This document shows, one piece after another, positions 27,438-36,422 of a stretch of 64,000 nucleotides of DNA. The first letter of the stretch is position 1. Each line of letters begins with the position of its first letter. The DNA comes from RPQJ01 sp963762315 (lineage in GTDB: Bacteria; Pseudomonadota; Gammaproteobacteria; Steroidobacterales; Steroidobacteraceae). The notes below the pieces were generated by a model. That model saw only the letters and a list, made by a program, of their open reading frames with translations, searched no databases and was not told the origin of the DNA. A program made the translations under genes and the position numbers. Where the stretch lies: the NCBI GenBank assembly GCA_963762315.1, contig CAVXKO010000005.1, positions 558,001-622,000 of the forward strand. The letters run 5' to 3'.

Positions 27438-29177
27438 TTACGCCCTGCTGTGCTGCGCCTCCCGCGGCCAGGGTTCGAAGGCCGGATTGCCGTAGAAGAC
27501 ATAGTCGGCCCAGTCGACCGATCCCGACCCGAGGACGCGCTGGCGGGCGGCCAGGACCGCCTTGCCCAGCGACGTGCCGTCCATCAGGTCCTCGTACAAG
27601 CCCGTGGAGAAACTCAGGGCGGCCGCATCACCCACGGGCCAGTGCGTGCCGATGAAGTTGGCGACGCCGCCCGCGAGAAAGGCTTCGGCGACGCTCGCCG
27701 ACCGGCCGGACCTCGAGGGGGCTTGCGCCGCGCCTTGCCGCGCACTGCGGCGCCGGACGCGAGCGGCTTCGCATGCGTTGCAGAACACCAGCGCGGGCAG
27801 GCTGGCAAGGCTCTCGAGATCCCCGCCGCGCAGCACCTGGTCGCCGGCGCAGATCAGGCCGCTGCGCCCCGGTTCGTCGGCGTCGAAATACGCGTGGCCG
27901 GCGAAATGCAGCACGTCGTATCGGTTCGCGCCGAGCTTCGCGAGGATGCGAGCGTGCGTCGCGGCCGCGCCGTCCAGCACGTCGAGGGCAGCGCGCTCCG
28001 GGGAGAGCATCCGTCGCAAGGCCTCGGCTTCGGCCGCTGCGCCGGGCAGGTCACCCGTCGGGTTCGCGACCAGCAGGACACGGATCCGCGCATCGGTGGC
28101 CTGGGATTCGCGCCACCTCGCGACGGTGAGACTCTCCGATTCGTAGCGGCGGCTGAGTCCGCGCGTGAGCGCCGGGTGCTCGTCGGCGATGCGCAGGACC
28201 TCCCACGGAACCTGCGAAGCTTCGCGATCGTGCACGATCACGAGCGGGCGGCTCGCCATCGTCGCCAGGCCTTCCCGCACGCTCGAGGCGATCAGCAGCC
28301 TGGCGAGTCCCGTGCCGAGCCGCTCCACGTCACGCGGCGCGAGCGTGCCGGACGCGATCGGCGAGAGCAGCCGCTGCAGGTCCTGCTTCGCAAAGGCCGT
28401 CGTCCCGGACAGCACGGCTGCCTTGGCGCCTGCCGTGAGCAGCGAGCTGCGGCATTCGTATTCGTTGCGCCCCGGCATGCGCATCGACACCAGCAGGTAC
28501 GACGGGTCCGTCGCCATCGTGCGGGCGCGCGGCCGAGCCTGCGGCGCGGGAGCAGGTTCGACGCGCGGCGCCGGCAGGACGCTCTCATCGATGGCGATTT
28601 CGAAGTCGTCTGCCGCGAGGACGGGCGCGAGGCGTGTGGCCGCACGAGTCAGCGCCGCGAACTTGCGCGCATCGATCTCGCAGAGCGTGATGCGGCGGAC
28701 GGTTCCCTGCGGGTCGCCGTGCCGGAGGCCCGCAATGAAGCCGCGCAGCTGATGCTCGAGCGCGACCGCAATGCCGATGCCGGAGCCGGCGCCGAACAGC
28801 ACCGTCGCGAAATCCTCGACGCGGCTGCGCGCCAGGGTCCGCACAACGTTCTCGGCCACGAACTCGTGGGCCTCCGCGCCGAACGTGTCGAAGTTGCCGA
28901 GGCCGGCGAACAGCACGAACTCGGCCCGGAGCGTGCTGCGAGCCGACGGCAGCACGAACACCTGGCCCAGCTGGCCCGAGAACATGCGGCGCATCGTGAA
29001 TTCGCGGATTGCCCCGCCGAGGCTGCGATCGACGGCGCCGGCCGCGCCGGTCGGGTCGACGTTGCTGAACACCCCCAGGACGAGCGCGCGTGCATCTGCT
29101 GCCACGATGCTGCCGCGCACGAGGCGCAGTTCGAGCAGGCGTTTGCGATGTGGAGTGGCGGCCGTGGCGGTGCCCAT
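27438..29177 (-). CDS. CHAT-domain protease with N-terminal M17-N (macro-like) domain
   Basis: 579 residues from ATG 29175-29177 (GAGGG upstream). Residues ~12-160 resemble the N-terminal macro-like domain of M17 leucyl aminopeptidases (ADARALVLGVFSNVDPTG, MFSGQLGQVFVLP, EFVLFAGLGNFD), without the aminopeptidase domain. After a Pro/Ala linker, residues ~300-570 are a CHAT caspase-like domain: HDREASQVPWEVL, catalytic His428 in LHFAGHAYFD and Cys469 in VFCNACEAA, then GGVANFIGTHWPVGDAAA. CHAT proteases cleave partner proteins in defence or death pathways. The partner here is unknown; no obvious cognate toxin lies next to it. The GltD-like gene starts 61 bases downstream. Confidence 0.85.
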   Translation of the reverse strand: MGTATAATPHRKRLLELRLVRGSIVAADARALVLGVFSNVDPTGAAGAVDRSLGGAIREFTMRRMFSGQLGQVFVLPSARSTLRAEFVLFAGLGNFDTFGAEAHEFVAENVVRTLARSRVEDFATVLFGAGSGIGIAVALEHQLRGFIAGLRHGDPQGTVRRITLCEIDARKFAALTRAATRLAPVLAADDFEIAIDESVLPAPRVEPAPAPQARPRARTMATDPSYLLVSMRMPGRNEYECRSSLLTAGAKAAVLSGTTAFAKQDLQRLLSPIASGTLAPRDVERLGTGLARLLIASSVREGLATMASRPLVIVHDREASQVPWEVLRIADEHPALTRGLSRRYESESLTVARWRESQATDARIRVLLVANPTGDLPGAAAEAEALRRMLSPERAALDVLDGAAATHARILAKLGANRYDVLHFAGHAYFDADEPGRSGLICAGDQVLRGGDLESLASLPALVFCNACEAARVRRRSARQGAAQAPSRSGRSASVAEAFLAGGVANFIGTHWPVGDAAALSFSTGLYEDLMDGTSLGKAVLAARQRVLGSGSVDWADYVFYGNPAFEPWPREAQHSRA

Positions 29178-29190
29178 CGCGTGCCCTCGC

Positions 29191-29652
29191 TCAGGGTTTG
29201 CTGGAAACCGGGGGAGGAGCCGTCGGGGATTGCACCCGCACGTCGACCACGCGGTCGCCGCCGTGTGCGAAGTGCAGGGTGAGCGGGAAGCGTTCGCCCG
29301 CCACGAGCGGCTTGTCGAGTCCCATGAGCATGATGTGCAGGCCCTGCGGCGCCAGCGCAACGGTCTTGCCCGCGGGCACGTCGAGGCCCTCCACGGCGCG
29401 CATGCGTGCCATGCCGCCGGCATCGTCGACGGAATGCAGGTGCGTCATCGCGGCGCGCGGCGTATTCGCGCTCTCGAGGCGGTCGGCAGTCGCGCCGCCC
29501 ACGAGCGTGACGTAGACGGCTGCCACGTCGGAGCCCGGCGGCGTGGCGCGCGCCCATGCATCGCGGGCAAGGGGTGCTTCGGCTCGCGCAAGACCCGCGC
29601 AGAGCAGGCCGACAAGCAGATACGCAGGCCAACGCAGCTCACGGATGGTCAC
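29191..29652 (-). CDS. PCu(A)C family periplasmic copper chaperone
   Basis: 153 residues from GTG 29650-29652, with AGAGGAGG upstream. The start overlaps the stop of oxyR by three bases, which suggests translational coupling. A signal peptide (AYLLVGLLCAGLARA) precedes a cupredoxin-like domain with WARATPPGSDVAAVYVTL. The copper ligand set is MTHLHSV, a Met-rich middle (GGMARMR) and LHIMLMGL. It delivers Cu(I) to the CuA site of cytochrome oxidase or buffers periplasmic copper. Sitting in the oxyR transcript, it may be part of an oxidative-stress and metal response. Confidence 0.9.
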   Translation of the reverse strand: MTIRELRWPAYLLVGLLCAGLARAEAPLARDAWARATPPGSDVAAVYVTLVGGATADRLESANTPRAAMTHLHSVDDAGGMARMRAVEGLDVPAGKTVALAPQGLHIMLMGLDKPLVAGERFPLTLHFAHGGDRVVDVRVQSPTAPPPVSSKP

Positions 29653-30551
29653 TTGCGGGCCTCCTCTTTCATGGCGGCCCGGATCGCCCCGGCGACCGCG
29701 GCGATCGCCGTTCCGCGGGTCGTGGACTTTCGCCACACGGCGCCGATCGTGCGCACGGGCGCCGGCTTTACGAACGGCTTGACGCGCATGCCTTTCGCGG
29801 CCCCCACGGGAGTCTCGGCCGCAAGCTGCGGCAACAGCGTGATGCCGTGACCGGCCGCGACCATCTGCCGCAGCGTCTCGAGGCTGGTGGCGCGGTAATC
29901 CTGGTCTTCGTTGACCCGTATCCGGCCGCACACCTCGAGCGCTTGGTCGCGCAGGCAGTGCCCGTCTTCGAGCAGCAGCAGCGTTTCGCCCTTGAGGTCT
30001 TCGATGCGCACTTTGTCCCTGTCGGCGAGCGGGTGATGCGCCGGGACCGCGAGCACGAACGGCTCGTCGTACAGCGCCTGCGACTCGAGCCCGTCGGGAT
30101 CGATCGGCAGCGCCAGGATGCCCGCGTCGATTTCGCCGGCTCGCAGTTTCTCGAGGAGCGGCTGGGTCTGGTACTCGTAGAGCATCAGCTTCACGCGCGG
30201 CACTTCGCGTCGCAGGCGTGCCGTGACGTGGGGCAGCAGGTACGGGCCGACCGTCGGGATCAGCGCCAGCTTGAGCGGCCCGGCGAGCGGATCGCGGTCC
30301 GTCTTGGCCAGCTCGACGATGGCGTCCGCCTCCTGCAGGAGCTTGCGCGCCCGCTCAACGATCTTCTCGCCCGGCGCGGTGAGCGCAACGCGCTTCGGCT
30401 GGCGCTCGACGAGCGACACGCCGAGGTACTCCTCGAGCTTGCGGATCTGCGCCGAGAGCGTGGGCTGGCTCACGTAGCAGCGCTCGGCCGCCTTGCCGAA
30501 GTGCCGCTCGTCCGCCAGCGCGACGAGGTAGCGGAGGTCCCGGAGGTTCAT
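29649..30551 (-). CDS. oxyR: OxyR-type LysR transcriptional regulator
   Basis: 300 residues. The N-terminal winged helix begins MNLRDLRYLVALADERHFGKAAERCYVSQPTLSAQI, the OxyR form of the LysR HTH. The C-terminal domain holds the peroxide-reactive pair in EDGHCLRDQALEVCG, with the two Cys eight residues apart between them as in OxyR, which forms a disulfide on H2O2 exposure. An ATAG-N7-CTAT site lies 10 bases before its start. A pcuC-like gene overlaps its stop. Confidence 0.9.
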   Translation of the reverse strand: MNLRDLRYLVALADERHFGKAAERCYVSQPTLSAQIRKLEEYLGVSLVERQPKRVALTAPGEKIVERARKLLQEADAIVELAKTDRDPLAGPLKLALIPTVGPYLLPHVTARLRREVPRVKLMLYEYQTQPLLEKLRAGEIDAGILALPIDPDGLESQALYDEPFVLAVPAHHPLADRDKVRIEDLKGETLLLLEDGHCLRDQALEVCGRIRVNEDQDYRATSLETLRQMVAAGHGITLLPQLAAETPVGAAKGMRVKPFVKPAPVRTIGAVWRKSTTRGTAIAAVAGAIRAAMKEEARK

Positions 30552-30560
30552 GCCACCATC

Positions 30561-30575
30561 ATAGCCTCTGCCTAT
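30561..30575. promoter_or_regulatory. Candidate OxyR operator ATAG-N7-CTAT
   Basis: ATAG at 30561-30564 and CTAT at 30572-30575 are exactly 7 bases apart, the half-site spacing of the OxyR consensus, and lie 10 bases upstream of the oxyR start codon. Only one such unit is present, where the full site has two. Autoregulation of oxyR is the likely role, with possible effect on the divergent Nudix gene. Confidence 0.5.
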
Positions 30576-30649
30576 CGTTCAGAACAAAGCCATCCACCTC
30601 GCACATTGGGCGTCGGCCCGGCGGCCGGCTTTGTCCTATACTCGCGGCC

Positions 30650-31081
30650 ATGATCTCCCGCTCACCGAGGCTGTCGGCCGGCGTCGTCGTGGTGCGGCAG
30701 TCGGACGAAGGCTGGCGCTTCCTGCTGCTGCGCGCGTTCAATCACTGGGACTTCCCGAAAGGCATGGTGGAGCCGGGCGAGGAACCGCTCGCCGCGGCCA
30801 TCCGCGAGGTGCGCGAGGAATCGACCATCGAGGACCTCGAGTTTGCGTGGGGCGAACTGAATACCCAGACCGGTCCGTACAGCCGCGGCAAGACGGCGCG
30901 CTATTACCTCGCCCGGACCAAGACCCTGGACATCGAACTCCCGGTCAACCCCGAACTCGGCCACCCCGAGCACAGCGAGTTCCGCTGGGCGGACTACGAC
31001 GAAGCGCTGGAGCTGGTCTCGCCGCGCGTGCGGCCCGTCGTGCAGTGGGCGGCGCAGGTCATCAACCTGCAGGACGGCTAG
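30650..31081 (+). CDS. Nudix hydrolase (diadenosine tetraphosphatase-like)
   Basis: 143 residues. The Nudix box is GMVEPGEEPLAAAIREVREES (G-x5-E-x7-REVxEE), with Thr in place of the usual Gly after the box. The N-terminus SAGVVVVRQSDEGWRFLLLRAFNHWDFPKG resembles Ap4A-type bis(5'-nucleosyl)-tetraphosphatases. It cleaves a nucleoside diphosphate-linked substrate. It is divergent from oxyR with 98 bases between and stands alone. Confidence 0.87.
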   Translation: MISRSPRLSAGVVVVRQSDEGWRFLLLRAFNHWDFPKGMVEPGEEPLAAAIREVREESTIEDLEFAWGELNTQTGPYSRGKTARYYLARTKTLDIELPVNPELGHPEHSEFRWADYDEALELVSPRVRPVVQWAAQVINLQDG

Positions 31082-31286
31082 CAACCCTCGTCAGCGTTCA
31101 CTCGCTGCGAACGCTGGCCTTCGGCGCAACGTTGATGTTGACCGCTTGCGCGTCTCCCTCAATGACGCGGCATCTGCTTGCGATTCGCCGAATCGTTCGC
31201 AACTCGGATAGCGAACTCCCAAGAGTTGGGATATAAGACCAGCCGCGCCTAGAGCGGGCCAACCCATTCCGCGCAGGGGATTCTCA

Positions 31287-33618
31287 ATGGCAAGAATTGG
31301 TATCGCTTTGCTTGTCTGGCCTGTTGACGGTCGCCGCCGCTCATGGCGAGGACACGGTCGATCGAACGGTGCTGCCGATCCCGGCGCCACCCTTCAGGGG
31401 CACATCGCGATCAATTCCAAGGACTCCAAACCCGCATGGCCGGCCAAGGTCACTCCACCGGCAGGCGCTCCGAACGTGGTGTTGGTATTGATGGACGACG
31501 TGGGATTCGGGGCCACCAGCACTTTCGGCGGTCCGATTCCCACGCCCACCCTCCAGAAACTGGCCGATAGCGGGCTCCGATACAACCGCTTCCACACCAC
31601 CGCCGTGTGCAGCCCGACGCGCGCGGCCCTGATCACCGGGCGCAATCACCATTCGTCACATACCGGCGCCGTCACCGAAATGGCAACGGGATACCCCGGC
31701 TACGACACCTTGCTGGGCAAGGACATGGCCGGCATCGGCGCCATCCTGACGCTGAATGGCTACAACACCGCATGGTTCGGCAAGAATCACAACGTCGCCG
31801 ACTGGGAGTCCAGCCAGGCAGGTCCTTTCGACCGCTGGCCGACCGGCCTTGGCTTCGAGAAGTTCTACGGCTTCATCGGCGGCGTGGCCAACAACTGGCG
31901 GCCGGCCCTGTTTGACGGCACCACGCCGATCGAGCCCTATCTGGGCAAGCCGGACTACAACCTGGACTTCGACCTTGCCGACCAGGCGATCGGCTGGATC
32001 CAGATGCAGAAGACGATGGCCCCCGACAAGCCGTTCTTCGTCTACTACGCCACCGCCGCCGGGCATGCGCCGCAGCAGGCCACGCCCGAGTGGATCGCCA
32101 AGTTCAAGGGCCAGTTCGACCAGGGCTGGGACAAGCTGCGCGAGGAGACTTTCGCGCGCCAGAAGAAGATGGGCATCATCCCGGCCGACACGAAGCTGAC
32201 GCCGCGGCCGAAAGAATTGCCAAGCTGGGATTCGCGCAGCGCGCGAGAGAAGAAGGTCCTGGCTGCCCAGATGGAACTGGGCGCCGCGCACGTGGCGCAG
32301 GCAGATTACAACCTCGGTCGTGTGATGAAGGCCATCGACGAGATGGGCCAGACCGACAACACCCTGGTGATCTTCATCATTGGCGACAATGGCGGCGCCG
32401 GCGAAGGCACCTTGCAGGGCGCATTCAACGACCTGAACATCGTCAATCAGAGCGCGGAGTCGCTTGACTACCTCGAGAAGCCGTCTGCCCGATTTCGGCA
32501 CCTGGAAGTCATCCAACCTGTATGCGGTGCCGTGGGCCTGGGCGACGAACACGCCATTCCAGTGGACCAAGCAGATCGCCAGCCATTTTGGCGGCACCCG
32601 CAACGGCATGGTCATGTCCTGGCCGAACGGCATCAAGGCCAAGGGCGAGATCCGCTCGCAGTTCTCGCACGTGATCGATGTCGTTCCGACGATCCTGGAA
32701 GCCGCGAAGCTGCCGCAGCCAACCGTGGTCAACGGCACCACGCAGAAGCCCATCGAAGGCATCAGCATGGTCTACACGTTCGACGACGCCAAGGCTCCGG
32801 ATCGCAGGAAGACCCAGTATTTCGAAATCTTCGGCAATTCGGGGATCTATCACGAAGGCTGGTTCGCATCGACCACCCCATTCCGTTTGCCCTGGAGTGG
32901 CGTCGGCACCGACGTCGATGTCCGGACCACCAAGTGGGAGCTCTACAACATCGACAAGGATTTCTCCCAGGCCAATGACCTGGCCAAGAGAATCCTGACA
33001 AGCTGCAAGGAGATGCAGGCGCTGTTCTTTGCCGAAGCGGCCAAGTACAACGCCCTGCCGATCCAGACCTCCGCCGCCGAACGCTTCGGCGAAGGCATTC
33101 GCCCGAGCCTGACCGGTGACAGGAAATCGTTCACTTATTCGGCGGGCATGAAGCGGATTCCGGAAGGCGCCTCACCCAACATCAAGAATCGGAACTGGTC
33201 CCTGACCACGGACGTCACCACCAAAGGCGCCGATTCGGGCGTTATTGCCACGCAAGGCGGACTGTTCGGCGGCTGGGCCGTGTACCTGGAAAAGGGCAAG
33301 CCGGTATTCAGCTACACGTTCGCCAGCGGTGAAAGTTACCGCGGCGTGGCCGCAGATGCCCTGCCGGCAGGCACCCACAAGCTCGTGATGGACTTCACCT
33401 ATGACGGCGGCGGCATGGGTAAGAGCGGCACGGCCAAGCTTCGTGTCGATGGCAAGGAAGTCGTGAATGTGCGTGTCCTGAAAACCGCTCCATTCCGCTT
33501 CTCGACCGAAGAGACCTTGGATTTCGGTCTAGATACCGGAACTCCCGTGGACCTGTCCTACGATGTTCCTTATGAGTTCACCGGCGAGCTCGGCAAGATC
33601 GCGATCGACCTGAAGTAA
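31287..33618 (+). CDS. Arylsulfatase-type sulfatase, frame broken three times
   Basis: Type I sulfatase of about 775 residues once frames are joined. The formylglycine site is CSPTRAALITGR (C-x-P-x-R), preceded by the metal Asp pair in NVVLVLMDDVGFG and followed by FGKNHN and GDNGG. The start ATG 31287 gives MARIGIALLV, but the signal peptide and LPIPAPPF part lie in the +1 frame (about 31316-31396). The frame then returns to GHIAINSKDSKPAW. A third break at 32481 (one extra C) separates LDYLEK from RLPDFGTWKSSNLYAV. Typical late motifs WTKQIASHFGGTRNGMVMSWP and a C-terminal beta domain complete it. The substrate is unknown; an AraC regulator follows convergently. Confidence 0.85.
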
Positions 33619-33757
33619 CTGCGCGGCAGTCTCAACCGCCGTGGATCAGCGCGTCTGGAAGGAAATGGAACTCCTTCCCGTCGGCGCCGACTCACGAGTT
33701 ATCGTCCTTGCGCTGCCAGGCGAGCTTCGACGCGCCATCCGCGGTGCCAACAGAAGG

Positions 33758-34762
33758 TCAGGATTGGACCCGGCGTCGCAGCGTCGTCGAAGGAGATTCG
33801 CCGAACCGCTGGCGATACATCGTCGAGAACCGGCCCATGTGCGCAAATCCGCACGCCATCGCGACCGACGTCACGTCGACGGTGCCGATCGCCCCCAGCA
33901 ACTGCGTGCGGGCAGCCTCGAGCCGCTGATTGATCACGTATTGGATCGGCGTGGAGCCGCGCCGCTCGAGGAACGTCTTCTGCAGGCAGCGACCACCGAC
34001 TCCCGCCACCTCGCACAGGCGACCGAGCGTGATGGCCTCGCTCAGATGGGCATCGATCCACTCTTCGACCAACAGAGCGCGTTCCGCCGAGAGCTGCGAG
34101 GCATGTTCCGCGCCACCACTGTCGGCGAGGAGTTCCGCCAGGGAGGCCAGCACGTCGACCTCGCATTGTTCCAGCGCGGCCTCAGGTACCTCTGCCGCAC
34201 TGGTTAGGAGACGGATCTGGTCTGAAATCTGCTCCAGCATCGCGGTCGCAACCTCGCTCGCAAGGCTCAATTTGCAGATGCGAGGCAACCAGACGCAGTC
34301 GGCACTGCGGATGTATGGGTTGATCTCGCGCTCGAGGCTGGCGAGCGAGAAGCCCAACGAGAACGAGGTGCCAGGCGGCGTCTGCACGTCATAGTGCTGG
34401 CCAGGCACGATGAACACGGCGTGCCCCACGTCGACTCTGAGCCGACGGCGCCCGAACCTGAACCGCAAAGTGTCCGACAGAGGCACGTGGAGCATCGCAT
34501 CCACGGTGTATCCACCGCGGGCGATCTGGCCGAGTCGCTGTGTAACCCAATGCAGTTGCAGCGATTGCCCGGGCAGGAGGACGTGCTCCCAGCCGAGCCG
34601 CCCTGTGTCCAGAACCTGCCGCGAGTGCTCCGTATCACCTCGCGCGATATATGCTCGCACCTCATCGACGCTATCGGATCGGAACCGCGGCGCCACCGGC
34701 GGCACCTGCAGGTGGCCCATGCCGATCGCAGAACTCGAGGTGCGCCCTGATGCTTGAGACAT
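33758..34762 (-). CDS. AraC family transcriptional regulator
   Basis: 334 residues from ATG 34760-34762; ATG 34718-34720 would remove 14 residues and is also possible. The N-terminal ligand or sensor half has a cupin-like pattern (GHAVFIVPGQHYDVQTPPG). The C-terminal double HTH is clear: LGRLCEVAGVGGRCLQKTFLERRGSTPIQYV and SVAMACGFAHMGRFSTMYRQRFGESPS. It is convergent with the sulfatase, which it may control. It is divergent, with only 7 bases between, from a small membrane-protein frame. Confidence 0.87.
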   Translation of the reverse strand: MSQASGRTSSSAIGMGHLQVPPVAPRFRSDSVDEVRAYIARGDTEHSRQVLDTGRLGWEHVLLPGQSLQLHWVTQRLGQIARGGYTVDAMLHVPLSDTLRFRFGRRRLRVDVGHAVFIVPGQHYDVQTPPGTSFSLGFSLASLEREINPYIRSADCVWLPRICKLSLASEVATAMLEQISDQIRLLTSAAEVPEAALEQCEVDVLASLAELLADSGGAEHASQLSAERALLVEEWIDAHLSEAITLGRLCEVAGVGGRCLQKTFLERRGSTPIQYVINQRLEAARTQLLGAIGTVDVTSVAMACGFAHMGRFSTMYRQRFGESPSTTLRRRVQS

Positions 34763-34769
34763 TGGGTCG

Positions 34770-35077
34770 GTGGTTGGTTCAACAGCCGGGCACATCTTGC
34801 TGATAGCCGCGGGGTACGCGGCGCTCTGGGTACTGCTACGCACCACGATACTTCGGGCTGCACCGCGCGCCAACGTATTCCTCGTTCCGGCAGTCCTTTG
34901 CCCGGCCTACGCCGCGTGGGAGTGCTGCCGCTCCCGAAGAGTCCCGAGGCCGACATTCGGGTCTACCTGCTGCTGATCTGGCTGGTCATCGCCTTCGCAA
35001 CCGCCAGGGCGGTTGTTCGAGCGGCGAGAGGTGGCTGGCAGCGGAAGATACGGGCCGGCGCCTGCGAGAGAATGTGA
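34770..35077 (+). CDS. Small two-helix membrane protein, frame broken near 34925
   Basis: From GTG 34770 a hydrophobic start (HILLIAAGYAALWVLLR), a loop and a second segment (NVFLVPAVLCPAYAAWE) are followed by loss of frame. The hydrophobic continuation SPEADIRVYLLLIWLVIAFATARAVVRAARGG lies in another frame and ends at 35077. A single missing base at about 34920-34935 would give one ~103-residue protein. No ribosome site is evident and no family is recognised. It lies head to head with the AraC gene. Confidence 0.45.
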
Positions 35078-35128
35078 CCGACTTTGCTGATGGTGCGCCG
35101 GATGAGGGTGGCCGGCCCTTGCCGAGAC

Positions 35129-35154
35129 TGGAGCAGGTGATGGGAATCGAATCC
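35129..35154 (-). other. tRNA 3'-end remnant (T-arm and acceptor-CCA like)
   Basis: Read on the minus strand, these 26 bases end in TTCGATTCCCATCACCTGCTCCA-like sequence. They match the expected 3' end of a tRNA-Gly(UCC), from T loop through acceptor strand and CCA, with about two differences. Further 5' on that strand a TTCCTAA followed by CCCGG resembles a CCU anticodon loop. No matching 5' acceptor strand is found, and one T-stem has a bulged base. It is a fragment or decayed gene, not a functional tRNA. Confidence 0.4.
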
Positions 35155-35309
35155 GCATGACCGGGTTAGGAATCACCGGACCCGACTCGCTCAATCGCTA
35201 ACCAAGGTACGTCGCGCTGTGATTAAACGTCTGCTTTCCGCGAGGCGACAGTCCGCAACGGGTCGACTGGAGTCACCCGGCTCACTTCGCCATTGCGTAG
35301 CTTAATTTG

Positions 35310-35327
35310 ACGTTCCGGCGGGAACGT
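35310..35327. repeat. Palindrome ACGTTCC-GGCG-GGAACGT
   Basis: A perfect 7-base inverted repeat in the 375-base gap 35078-35453, followed by CGCGGCAACGTCAGC. The same arrangement, with one loop base changed, occurs at 62043-62060. Apart from this and the tRNA-like fragment, nothing else is recognisable in the gap. Confidence 0.6.
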
Positions 35328-35453
35328 TCCGGCGACGAGTTCGCGGCAACGTCAGCAGTGCAACAGCGCCCGACGTCCGCGCTGTGCTGACGGCCACGAC
35401 GGGCGATGGAGCCTTCAAGCGCGTCGGGACCGACCGAGCAGCCGACTCGCGGA

Positions 35454-36414
35454 TCAAACGACCCTTCCGCGCCGCCCACCCCGCAGGAAATCCTCGACGT
35501 TCGCCGCCATCTCGTCGATGCAGCGCTGCCGCGCTTCCCGCGCTGCCCACGCGATATGCGGCGTCACGATCAGGTTCGGGATGTCGGGAGCGAGCAGGGG
35601 ATTGCCGTCCACCGGCGGCTCCTGCGCGAGCACGTCGATCGCCGCGCCGCCGAGCCGTCCCGCGCGTAACGCATCGGCCAGTGCAGCAGCGTCCACCAGT
35701 CCGCCCCGCGCCGTATTGATCAGCACCGCATCGCGCTTCATTCGCGCCAGGCGCTCGGCATGGATCATCCCGGTCGTCGCGGGCGTCAACGGACAATGCA
35801 GGCTGAGCACGTCGACCTGTGGCAGCAGATCGTCGAGATCCAGCCGGCCCGCCATGCGTTCACCACCCGGACGATTCGCGATGAGCACTTCCATGCCGAG
35901 CGCCTGTTGCATTGCGTGCGCGACGCCCTTGCCGAGCGCGCCATAACCGACGATGCCGAGCTTGCGGCCCGGCCAGTTCGCGGATCGGATGATCGAGCAG
36001 GCAGAACTCCTCGCCGCGCTGCCATGCGCCCTGCCGCACCAGCGCGTCGTATTCGCGCAGCTTCTGTGTCAGGAGCAGCAGCACGCCGAGCGTGTGCTGC
36101 ACGACGGATGCGGTGCAGTAGTCGCGCAGGTTGCACACCGCGATGTTCCGGCTGCGGGCGGCGTCCAGGTCGACGTTGTTGGTGCCCGTCGCCGCCAGGA
36201 CGATCAGCTTGAGCGACGGGGCCGCTTCCATGATTTCGCGCGTGATCCGCAGCTTGTTCACCAGCACGACGCTGCAATCGGCGACGCGGCGCGCGACATC
36301 GTCCTGCGCCGTGTGCTCGTGCAGCTCGAGTCCGGGCAGCACGCGCTGCAGGGATCCCGGGTCGAGGTCGCCATTGATGGTCGCCGTCGCGTAATCGAGA
36401 AATGTGGCTCGCAT
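35454..36414 (-). CDS. D-2-hydroxyacid dehydrogenase (NAD), frame broken near 35968
   Basis: Read across one break this is a ~320-residue D-isomer 2-hydroxyacid dehydrogenase. Visible are MRATFLDYAT, VNKLRITREIM, LIVLAATGTNNVDLDAA, the Rossmann loop GIVGYGALGKG (second frame), then HCPLTPATTGMI, INTARGGLVD, the catalytic Glu in AQEPP and the His in TPHIAWAAREARQR. One extra C in GCCGGGCCGC (about 35968) separates IRELAG from RKLGIVGYG. ATG 36414 was chosen; a GTG at 36426 overlaps the stop of the upstream channel-like gene. It reduces a 2-keto acid such as glyoxylate or hydroxypyruvate. Confidence 0.87.
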
Positions 36415-36422
36415 CGTGAGGG

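Noticed and set aside
27438..29177. Calling the CHAT gene an antiviral defence system
   Set aside because: No cognate toxin, nucleic-acid sensor or other defence gene is adjacent; only the protease architecture supports it.
31091..31390. Reverse-strand frame upstream of the sulfatase
   Set aside because: No motif or ribosome site, and it overlaps the sulfatase start.
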